This document shows, in pieces, positions 18,950 to 26,704 of a stretch of 64,000 bases of DNA. Where the stretch lies: assembly GCA_017461725.1 (NCBI GenBank), contig JAFTXG010000018.1:1-64000 (forward strand). Direction: 5' to 3'. Source of the stretch: Lachnospiraceae bacterium. Lineage in GTDB: Bacteria > Bacillota > Clostridia > Lachnospirales > Lachnospiraceae. Numbering within the stretch: position 1 is the stretch's first letter; every line of letters begins with the position of its first letter. The translations under genes and the position numbers were made by a program. The notes beneath the pieces are model-generated. The model was not told the origin of the DNA, made no database searches, and saw nothing but the letters and a program-made list of their open reading frames with translations.

Positions 18950-19864
18950 ATGAGGGAAAAAGCTCCTGAACTGAAGCGTCGGAGAGCAAAAAAGAGGAGA
19001 GAGGCCTTCATGGCACTATTATTTCTTTTGCCAAGTCTGATGGGTTTGATATTCTTGAGTCTGCTTCCAATGGTTATTTCGATGGTTGCATCACTGACTG
19101 ATTGGGAATATACACGTGGATTGGGCAATTGGAATTATGTGGGGGTCAAAAACTTTCTGGATTTGTTCACTGATGCATGGTTTATCAAGTCGCTCAAAAA
19201 TACTATTTTTTATACAATTGGAACTGTTCCCATCGGTATTTTTATTGCGCTGGTTATTGCATCATTGATTGACAATTTCTGTAGTGACAAGATCGCCGGT
19301 TATGTACGAATTGCATTGTATATGCCAAATATATGCAATGTTGTGGCGGTATCGGTTATCTGGATGGCATTATACTCTACGCAGGGACCGATCACAAATA
19401 TGGTCAGAGCGTTGGGATGGGAAGACCCGCCCCGATGGCTGGCAAATTATCATTGGGCATTGCCCTCAGTTATGGTAGTGGCCGTATGGGCTAAACTGGG
19501 ATATAACGTATTTATGTACGGTGCGGCGATGGCAGCATTGCCCAGAGATCTGTATGAGGCGGCCGATCTGGATGGCGCAAGTGAAGTTCAGAAGTTTCGT
19601 TATCTGACCATTCCACTTTTGCAGCCGACAACATTTTTCCTAACCATCACAGCCATTATTTCCAGTTTCCAGTCTTTCGGCTATACAAATGTTATGACTA
19701 AAGGTGGACCGATTGATGCTACATATACATTAGTGTATTACATTTACAAAACAGCATTTTCTTATACGAAAACAGGCTATGCATCTGCGATTGCTGTAGT
19801 GCTGTTTGCAATGTTGCTGGTGGTAACGATCATCCAGTGGATACACAACAATAGAGATGAATAG
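18950..19864 (+). CDS. sugar ABC transporter permease (MalF/MsmF type)
   Basis: A 304-residue inner-membrane permease with about six helices. The ATPase-contact (EAA) loop is YEAADLDGASEVQKFRYLTI (about residues 202-221). I start it at ATG 18950, behind AGAAAGGTGG; the frame is open further upstream but runs through the intercistronic hairpin. It pairs with the next permease to import the ligand of the lipoprotein encoded upstream. Confidence 0.9.
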   Translation: MREKAPELKRRRAKKRREAFMALLFLLPSLMGLIFLSLLPMVISMVASLTDWEYTRGLGNWNYVGVKNFLDLFTDAWFIKSLKNTIFYTIGTVPIGIFIALVIASLIDNFCSDKIAGYVRIALYMPNICNVVAVSVIWMALYSTQGPITNMVRALGWEDPPRWLANYHWALPSVMVVAVWAKLGYNVFMYGAAMAALPRDLYEAADLDGASEVQKFRYLTIPLLQPTTFFLTITAIISSFQSFGYTNVMTKGGPIDATYTLVYYIYKTAFSYTKTGYASAIAVVLFAMLLVVTIIQWIHNNRDE

Positions 19865-19875
19865 GAGGTAAAGAG

Positions 19876-20745
19876 ATGGCGAAAATCGCTTCAGTCGGCA
19901 GCAATACTCCGAAAAATCGTGCTATGCGGTTTCTTGTGACATTATTTATTATAGCACTTACTGTTTTTATGGTGTCGCCTTTTATCTGGATGGTATCTGC
20001 GGCGTTTAAAAAAGAAGCCGATGTAATGACAACACAGCTTCAATTGCTTCCGGGTTATTTTTATCCGAACAACTTTTTGAAGGTGTTAGGGTTCAATTCT
20101 GCCAGCGATTACCACTTTATTCGCTCCTACGCAAATTCAATTAAGGTCGGTGTGTTGGCAACCATGGTATCAGTCGGCAGCAGTGTGCTTGCAGGATATG
20201 CTTTTGCTAAATTGAGATTTCCGGGATCCGGAGCGTTGTTTATTTTGTATTTGTCACAGTTGATGATTCCTTCACAGCTCACATTGATTCCAAGATTCGT
20301 TATTTTTTCTGAGATTGGGTTGACGGGAACGCATTGGGCACTGATTTTGCCTAAAGTGGTATCAGTTTCTTCCACGTTTATGATGAGACAGGCATTTTTG
20401 TCCGTACCAGATGAACTTCGTGAGTCGGCAAAGATAGATGGAGCGGGAGAATTTCGCACTTTCCTGCAAATTATGGCACCTATGGCGATTCCGAGCATCG
20501 CTGCCATTGCCACGGTACAGTTTATGGGATCATGGAACAATTATATGGATCCGCTGATTTTTATTTCAAACTGGAGACAGTGGACATTACCGTTGGCTTT
20601 GAATGCTTTTGTTGGAGATACAGGAAGACAGTATGGCTTGACGATGGCAGCTTGCTGTATGGCAACAATACCGGTATTTGTTGTATTTCTGTCGGGACAG
20701 AAGTTTTTCCTTCGGGGACTTACAGTTGGTTCGGTGAAAGGATAA
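19876..20745 (+). CDS. sugar ABC transporter permease (MalG/MsmG type)
   Basis: A 289-residue permease with six predicted helices and the EAA loop RESAKIDGAGEFRTFLQI (about residues 196-213). AGGAGG precedes ATG 19876. It is the second membrane half of the importer and closes with KFFLRGLTVGSVKG, the standard C-terminus of this subfamily. Confidence 0.93.
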   Translation: MAKIASVGSNTPKNRAMRFLVTLFIIALTVFMVSPFIWMVSAAFKKEADVMTTQLQLLPGYFYPNNFLKVLGFNSASDYHFIRSYANSIKVGVLATMVSVGSSVLAGYAFAKLRFPGSGALFILYLSQLMIPSQLTLIPRFVIFSEIGLTGTHWALILPKVVSVSSTFMMRQAFLSVPDELRESAKIDGAGEFRTFLQIMAPMAIPSIAAIATVQFMGSWNNYMDPLIFISNWRQWTLPLALNAFVGDTGRQYGLTMAACCMATIPVFVVFLSGQKFFLRGLTVGSVKG

Positions 20746-20748
20746 CAG

Positions 20749-21348
20749 ATGGATAAAAAAACAAAGATCCTGATGATCGCCAGTATTATGCTGCTTGTGT
20801 TGATCTGCATAGGTACGCTGTTCATTTGCTGGATCATTCGTGGACCAAAGCGGGAAGAGTCCAGAAGCTTGGATACCTATGGGGAGTGGAGCCTTCCGGA
20901 GAAATACTCAAAATTATTGATTTTTCCTGAAGCGGTTCCCGCTTCTGCAACAGATATCTCTTATTATTATCAATTTCAGGAAGGCTGGAATCGTCCGATG
21001 TGCCAGCTTTTTCTGGCGTGTACGTTGACGGACGCTGAATATGAGGCAGAGAAGCAGAGACTGTCGGAAACTGCCGCATCCGGTGAAAATGGTATAAATA
21101 GAGCAAAGTATGATGAGAATTCATTTTTATATCCGGCCTATGTTGCGATTGAAGGATATGATTTTTGTTATGAGTATGCGCTGCTCAACGAAGAGGACAG
21201 ACAGATTTTCTATGTGTATGTGATGAATACGATCTATAGAGATGTAAAATTTGATCGAAAATATCTGCCGGATTACTATATGGAGAATTTTGAAAATTTT
21301 GAGGTGGATGGACTGGATCGGTTTACCATATATGGAAACGGAGATTGA
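20749..21348 (+). CDS. membrane-anchored protein of unknown function
   Basis: A 199-residue protein with one N-terminal transmembrane helix (about residues 8-30) followed by a hydrophilic, Tyr- and acid-rich extracellular part. I recognise no family. It starts 4 bp after the second permease and ends 18 bp before the giant LRR gene, so it is embedded in the sugar operon. It may belong with the surface protein encoded next. Confidence 0.6.
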   Translation: MDKKTKILMIASIMLLVLICIGTLFICWIIRGPKREESRSLDTYGEWSLPEKYSKLLIFPEAVPASATDISYYYQFQEGWNRPMCQLFLACTLTDAEYEAEKQRLSETAASGENGINRAKYDENSFLYPAYVAIEGYDFCYEYALLNEEDRQIFYVYVMNTIYRDVKFDRKYLPDYYMENFENFEVDGLDRFTIYGNGD

Positions 21349-21366
21349 AAAGAAACGGAGGTTTTT

Positions 21367-24300
21367 ATGAAAAACAAGTATGGTCATTGGAGAGTATGTC
21401 TGTTATTATCGGTTGTGCTGTGCGCTGTTGTTATGAAAACCTGCTTGGGAGTAAATGCCGCGGGGACGATCAACTGGAATTTTATCGATGGGACATTAAC
21501 GATTTCAGGTACTGGTGAAATGGAAGATTATTCTAATGGTTCACAGCCTTGGAATGAAGATTTAAATAGTATTCAACAAGTAGTCATAGAAGAAGGAGTA
21601 TCTTCAGTAGCGGCTTATTTATGCTTTAGGGCATCGAATTTAGAAACAGTATCACTTCCATCCACAATTACAAGAATTGGCGGCAGTGCATTCAGGACTT
21701 GTGTTAATTTGACCTCATTGTCTATTCCGGGATCGGTAAGTGAAATGGGAACCGCAATTTGTCTTAATTCATCAAGACTGGAAAGTGTAATATTAGGAGA
21801 AGGGATTACCTATTTGGGAGATCGCATGTTTGAAAGCACAAGTAATCTTAAAGAAATCACTTGGCCGGTTAGTTTGACCTTAATTGGTAACGATGCATTA
21901 AAAAATACAACAAGTCTTGATACAATTAGATATGCTGGAACAATTGAACAATGGAAAGATGTATTGAGACAAGTAGACGCACAACCGTTGAAAAAGAATT
22001 CGTTATCGGTTAATTGTACAGATGGTGTATTTGTTTATGACGAATCATTAGCAGAAGTAGGACAAAGTGGTGATGTGTCATGGGTTTATGATGATAATAT
22101 TGATACGCTTATGGTTTATGGCTCTGGAGCGATGCAGGATTATGGAAACGGTACGCAACCTTGGAATGCAAAAATGAGCGACATCAGGTATGTTGTAGTA
22201 AGTGAGGGTGTTACTACCGTTTCTACTTATTTATGTTTTAGGGCTTCAAATTTAGAATATGTAGAATTGTCCTCTACAGTGATACAGATTGGTGCAAGTG
22301 CTTTTCGCACCTGCGGTAGTTTGAAAACATTTACAATACCGGGATCGGTGGAGAGCATTGGTAATGCAATGTGTTTAAACCAAACAGGATTGGAGCAAAT
22401 TACGTTTAAAGAAGGTATTTCATATTTGAGTGATCGTATGCTTGAGGGAGCTACGAACTTGAAAACCATAGTATGGCCGAAAAGTTTATATGAGCTTGGC
22501 AGTGATTCCTTGAAGAATACGAATGCTTTGACAACAATTATATATGGTGGAACCATTGAAGAATGGAAAAATGTTCTGTGGCAAGAGGGTGCAGAGAGAC
22601 TTCGTGATGGGTCAATAACAGTAACCTGTGCAGATGGCACATATGTTTATAGTGAAGAGTGTTTTTTGATGGGGACTACAGGAGCAGTTAATTGGGTTTA
22701 TGATCTACAGTCTAAAAGAATGACTGTTTACGGAAACGGAGCGATGGGGACGCATCTTAAAGGTGAACAGCCGTGGTACTCTGTGATGACAGAAATGGAA
22801 AGTTTGGTTGTAAAAGAAGGGGTAACTACAGTTTGCGATTATATGTGTTGGCAAGCCAATCAATTACAATATGTATCGTTGTCTGACACAATAGATTACA
22901 TAGGGCAGCGGGCGTTTAGTGAGTGCCATAGTTTGTGTGAATTAGATATTCCGGGAAGCGTATGCGAATTTGGGTTGTACACTTGCTATGCCTCCGGAGG
23001 TTTGGAGGAGATTGGTTTCGGTAGCGGAATCACCGGACTTAGCGAAAAAATGTTAATGAATTCAACCGGAATAAAAACAATAAACTGGCCTAAAACATTA
23101 ACTTCGATTGGTAGTCATGCATTGAAAGGATTGTATTTATTGGAGACGATTAATTACAGTGGAACGGTGAGTGAGTGGAAAACGTTATTAAGTCAGGAAA
23201 AATATGCATCTCCGTTGAAAGATAAAAAAATAACCGTTAATTGCGCAGATGGTGTATATATATATGGAATTTTTGGACAATGTGGAAATAGCATCGCATA
23301 TACATTGGATGAAAGTACAGGTATATTGACAATCACAGGTAGTGGATCAATGGAAGATTATACATCGGCAGATGATGTACCGTGGGCGGCATATACAGAA
23401 CAGATTAATAAGGTTGTATTGAAAATGGGTGTAACGTATGTTGGATCAAATTGTTTTGCGAATTGTACTGCGATAGAGTCAGTAGTTTATATTGGAAATC
23501 AAAATGACTGGAATACATTATGTGAAACTGCGGGAGACGGTAACGACTCTCTGTTTGCGGCGGATGTGTTGTTAAGAAGTGAAGGGCGTTGCGGGGAAAA
23601 TGTCACCTGGCAGTTGAGCAATCAGGGAAGAGTATTGACGATCAGTGGTTCTGGAGCGATGGACAATTATGAAAACGCTGATGATGTTCCTTGGCGCGAC
23701 AGCAGAGATACGATAACTACGGTAATCATCGAAAGTGGTGTCACCAGTGTAGGATATTATGCACTGGCATACTGTGAGGAACTGGTGGATGTCAGTATGG
23801 CGGGCAGCGTGGAGATACTGGAAACCTATGCATTCAGACAGAGTACGAAGCTTCAGCATATTATACTTCCCGAAGGGTTAAATATTATCGGTGCAAAGGC
23901 ATTTTATGATTGTACAAGCTTGGAAAGCATCACTTTTCCGTCAACCCTGACAAATATTGATATGAGAGCATTTGGAGCATGTTATAAGCTTAAATCGATT
24001 TCGTATCAGGGAACATGTTATGCGTGGGATTTAGTTGAGATCAGCATTAATGAAAATGGAAATCTGACAGGAGAGAACATTACATTTTTGCAGTCTATAC
24101 CAATTGCCAGTGAGGATTTCTCCGATATTACAGCTGCTGACTGGTACAATGCGTCGGTGCAGTATATGTATGAACGTGGTTTGATGGCAGGAGAAAACGG
24201 CGTATTCGGAAGTGAAAACCTGTTATCGGGAACAGCGGTTTTAGGTATCCTGTACATAAACAGTGGGGCTCCTGCAAATTATGGTGGCCCCGAGGCGTGG

Positions 24301-25452
24301 GCAAGGAGCTGTTCTTTGATTTCAGATACTCCCCAGACATTTGATCAAAGTACATTATCTGCATTATTGTATCGATATATGCTGTATAATACTTACCCCC
24401 AAGGTCAGTGGGAGAATATTGTATTTACGGAGGAAGAGGCCAACCTCTGGGCAGAAGCAAATGGTTTTTGGAGCGAAATAGAAAACAGCTGTTCGGGCTG
24501 GGATGATGGAATGTCACTGACCAGAGTGCAGGGTGCATCTGTTCTGGCAGCCTTTTTGCAGAGTGAGAAGGCAGTTGCGGACAGGACCTTAGCTATACAT
24601 GGTAAAATCAAATCATTGATTAGTCAGGGAGGAGATGGAAGATTACATATTATTTGCCCGAATTTGAGTGGTATTGTGACTAAGCCAGGTGATGTGACCT
24701 TTATGTTAACACCAAATGGAAAAACTATACTGATCGATACGGCTGCAGAACAGGCAGTGGAGAAGGTAATTGGTTTTCTGGAGGCAGTAGATGTGAAAAC
24801 ACTTGACTATTTGATTATCACTCATCCGGATGCAGACCATATTGGTAATGTACAAGCAGTGGCCGAGTTTATCTGTGAGACACAAAATGGCAGCATCGTC
24901 AATTATTGGTTAAATTTTGAGGACAGCAGAGATAACCGTGTCTCGACGCAGAGCTATTTGGTTGAGAAAGGAACCTTTGTAAATAACGAAGTAAGGGCAG
25001 GAGATCAGTTGACAATTGATGGTATTGATGTTCTTGTATTCGGTCCGGAACAGTCAGATTTTCAGGACAGTGTGGTGAACAATCACTCGATTGTTATGAA
25101 ATTTACATATGGAACATCGACGTTTTTAACCGGAGGAGATATTTATACTGCTAAGGAAAATGGACTGATGGAAGCTTATGGAAATCAATTACAGGCTGAT
25201 GTAATGAAGACAAATCATCATGGAAGTTATACATCAAACAGTGTAAATTGGATAGAACAGATAGATCCGCAGATTGCATTTACTTGCAGTAATGATAATG
25301 GCTGTTCAGTTACCTGTAAAGTATTTGGAGAGAAACAGATTGTGCATTATTCCAGCGGTATGGACGGTGTAGTTATGATATCTATGGATAATCAATGCAA
25401 TTATGAGGTGAATTCCGGGTATGACAGCAGACTGCGCAGAAGCTATGAGTAA
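21367..25452 (+). CDS. giant secreted protein: BspA-type LRRs, SLH-like region and ComEC-like metallo-beta-lactamase domain
   Basis: 1361 residues with a signal peptide (about 1-32). Residues about 33-890 hold five repeat modules, three of about 205 residues and two shorter, each opening with a GTLTISGTGEMEDY-type hairpin, then LRR_5 units (VSLPSTITRIGGSAF, LSIPGSVSEMG). Residues about 915-1060 resemble S-layer-homology units (FSDITAADWYNASVQYMYERG). Residues about 1090-1361 form a metallo-beta-lactamase fold with HPDADHIGN and TNHHGSYTSN, as in the extracellular domain of ComEC. Probably a cell-surface binding protein with an attached hydrolase. The LRR part is more AT-rich than its neighbours. 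Co-transcription with the sugar importer is suggested by 18-20 bp gaps. Confidence 0.85.
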   Translation: MKNKYGHWRVCLLLSVVLCAVVMKTCLGVNAAGTINWNFIDGTLTISGTGEMEDYSNGSQPWNEDLNSIQQVVIEEGVSSVAAYLCFRASNLETVSLPSTITRIGGSAFRTCVNLTSLSIPGSVSEMGTAICLNSSRLESVILGEGITYLGDRMFESTSNLKEITWPVSLTLIGNDALKNTTSLDTIRYAGTIEQWKDVLRQVDAQPLKKNSLSVNCTDGVFVYDESLAEVGQSGDVSWVYDDNIDTLMVYGSGAMQDYGNGTQPWNAKMSDIRYVVVSEGVTTVSTYLCFRASNLEYVELSSTVIQIGASAFRTCGSLKTFTIPGSVESIGNAMCLNQTGLEQITFKEGISYLSDRMLEGATNLKTIVWPKSLYELGSDSLKNTNALTTIIYGGTIEEWKNVLWQEGAERLRDGSITVTCADGTYVYSEECFLMGTTGAVNWVYDLQSKRMTVYGNGAMGTHLKGEQPWYSVMTEMESLVVKEGVTTVCDYMCWQANQLQYVSLSDTIDYIGQRAFSECHSLCELDIPGSVCEFGLYTCYASGGLEEIGFGSGITGLSEKMLMNSTGIKTINWPKTLTSIGSHALKGLYLLETINYSGTVSEWKTLLSQEKYASPLKDKKITVNCADGVYIYGIFGQCGNSIAYTLDESTGILTITGSGSMEDYTSADDVPWAAYTEQINKVVLKMGVTYVGSNCFANCTAIESVVYIGNQNDWNTLCETAGDGNDSLFAADVLLRSEGRCGENVTWQLSNQGRVLTISGSGAMDNYENADDVPWRDSRDTITTVIIESGVTSVGYYALAYCEELVDVSMAGSVEILETYAFRQSTKLQHIILPEGLNIIGAKAFYDCTSLESITFPSTLTNIDMRAFGACYKLKSISYQGTCYAWDLVEISINENGNLTGENITFLQSIPIASEDFSDITAADWYNASVQYMYERGLMAGENGVFGSENLLSGTAVLGILYINSGAPANYGGPEAWARSCSLISDTPQTFDQSTLSALLYRYMLYNTYPQGQWENIVFTEEEANLWAEANGFWSEIENSCSGWDDGMSLTRVQGASVLAAFLQSEKAVADRTLAIHGKIKSLISQGGDGRLHIICPNLSGIVTKPGDVTFMLTPNGKTILIDTAAEQAVEKVIGFLEAVDVKTLDYLIITHPDADHIGNVQAVAEFICETQNGSIVNYWLNFEDSRDNRVSTQSYLVEKGTFVNNEVRAGDQLTIDGIDVLVFGPEQSDFQDSVVNNHSIVMKFTYGTSTFLTGGDIYTAKENGLMEAYGNQLQADVMKTNHHGSYTSNSVNWIEQIDPQIAFTCSNDNGCSVTCKVFGEKQIVHYSSGMDGVVMISMDNQCNYEVNSGYDSRLRRSYE

Positions 25453-25471
25453 GAAGGGGAAATAATAATTC

Positions 25472-26191
25472 ATGAATGTCAGAAACTATGATAAAGAACC
25501 ATATTCCATCTTGTGTTTCGGAGACTCCAACACATGGGGGTGTATCCCCATGTGGGAGGAGTCAACGGAACCTTCCAGGCGCTATGCCTGGGGAACACGC
25601 TGGACCAGCATTTTGCAGGAAAATCTAGGGCCTAGAGTGCGGGTGATCGAGGAAGGACTGGGTGGACGGACAACGATCCATGAATTGCCGAAGCCTAACG
25701 GTGAGGGGAGATTAAAGGTGGCGGAGTCGTTTCTTCCGGTGTGTTTGCTGACGAATCGCCCCGTAGATATGGTGATCCTCATGTTGGGGACGAACGATTT
25801 GCATATACCGATCTGTCCAACAAAAGAGACATTGGGCGAGGGGGTAAGAGAGCTGATCCATGTGATTGATGAGGAGAAAAAGGCATGGAACGGAGATAAG
25901 CGACCGAGAATTCTCTTGATTGCACCGCCCAGACTGGAAAAGGCAAAGGGACGAACTGAGCTTTGGCGCAATTTCGGAGAAAACGGGTTACAGCTTTCTC
26001 TGATGTTTGGGGAGGTCTATCGGCAGGTAGCACTGGATGAACAGGTGGACTTTTTGGATGCAGGGGCGTATATTGGTCCCAGTGAGGCGGACGGCATCCA
26101 TTTGACTGCCGAGGCACATTTCATACTGGGAAAGGAGATCACAGAAAAGGTGGAGGAAATTCTTTGTAACGAACAGGTTAACCTTAAATAG
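25472..26191 (+). CDS. SGNH/GDSL hydrolase (esterase)
   Basis: A 239-residue esterase with all four SGNH blocks: CFGDSNTWG (Ser nucleophile, about residue 19), GLGGRTT, MLGTNDL and DGIHLT (catalytic Asp and His). No signal peptide is visible. The arylesterase/acyl-CoA thioesterase subfamily is likely, and it may remove acetyl groups from imported glycans. It is the last gene of the long sugar operon, followed by a hairpin terminator. Confidence 0.88.
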   Translation: MNVRNYDKEPYSILCFGDSNTWGCIPMWEESTEPSRRYAWGTRWTSILQENLGPRVRVIEEGLGGRTTIHELPKPNGEGRLKVAESFLPVCLLTNRPVDMVILMLGTNDLHIPICPTKETLGEGVRELIHVIDEEKKAWNGDKRPRILLIAPPRLEKAKGRTELWRNFGENGLQLSLMFGEVYRQVALDEQVDFLDAGAYIGPSEADGIHLTAEAHFILGKEITEKVEEILCNEQVNLK

Positions 26192-26213
26192 AATAAGGAG
26201 TTCGATATTTTCA

Positions 26214-26258
26214 TTAAAGCGGGCATGGGCTGAATAAAGCTGGTGTCCGCTTTTTGTT
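26214..26258 (+). terminator. terminator of the GH4-ABC-LRR-esterase operon
   Basis: AAGCGGGCA pairs with TGTCCGCTT (one G-U pair) and is followed by a run of five Ts at about 26251-26255. Confidence 0.7.
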
Positions 26259-26269
26259 ATATTTATGTA

Positions 26270-26321
26270 TTGACACAGTGGTCGACATGATGTAGAATGG
26301 CAGTGGGTCTACATCATGTAG
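26270..26321 (+). promoter_or_regulatory. promoter with two BlaI-type operators
   Basis: TTGACA (26270-26275) and TAGAAT (26293-26298) are 17 bp apart. Two near-identical palindromes, CGACATGATGTAG (26283-26295) and CTACATCATGTAG (26309-26321), carry the TACA/TGTA half sites bound by BlaI/MecI repressors. The first overlaps the -10 box and the second covers the start of the transcript, giving clear autorepression geometry. Confidence 0.85.
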
Positions 26322-26339
26322 AATGAAAGGGGAATCGAC

Positions 26340-26702
26340 ATGAGTGATTATCAGATGGGGCCGATCGAGTCCCGGTTTGCCGACATTATCTGGCAGAATG
26401 AACCGATCTCTTCCACGGAGCTGGCCAAGCGCAGCGAGGAGATGTTCAAGTGGAAGAAATCCACCACCTATACGGTGCTGAAGCGCCTCTGTGACAAGGG
26501 GATTTTTCAGAATCAGAAGGGCACAGTGACCTCCCTGATCTCCAGACAGGAGCTCTATGCTGTCCAGAGTGAGCGGTTCGTGGAGGAAAACTTTGACGGC
26601 TCGCTGCCCGCGTTTCTGGCGGCGTTCACAGCCAGGAAGAGTCTGTCTCCCGATGAGGTCGCACAGCTTCGCCGCATGGTTGCGGAGTATGAGGAGGTGT
26701 GA
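26340..26702 (+). CDS. BlaI/MecI/CopY family repressor
   Basis: A 120-residue winged-helix repressor (ESRFADIIWQNEPISSTELAK; KKSTTYTVLKRLCDKGIF) with a C-terminal dimerisation helix set (SLSPDEVAQLRRMV). Members dissociate from DNA after cleavage by the partner M56 protease. The two operators in its own promoter and the M56 gene 2 bp downstream make a complete regulatory pair. No beta-lactamase is adjacent, so the controlled response is probably cell-envelope stress elsewhere or this operon itself. Confidence 0.93.
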   Translation: MSDYQMGPIESRFADIIWQNEPISSTELAKRSEEMFKWKKSTTYTVLKRLCDKGIFQNQKGTVTSLISRQELYAVQSERFVEENFDGSLPAFLAAFTARKSLSPDEVAQLRRMVAEYEEV

Positions 26703-26704
26703 GC

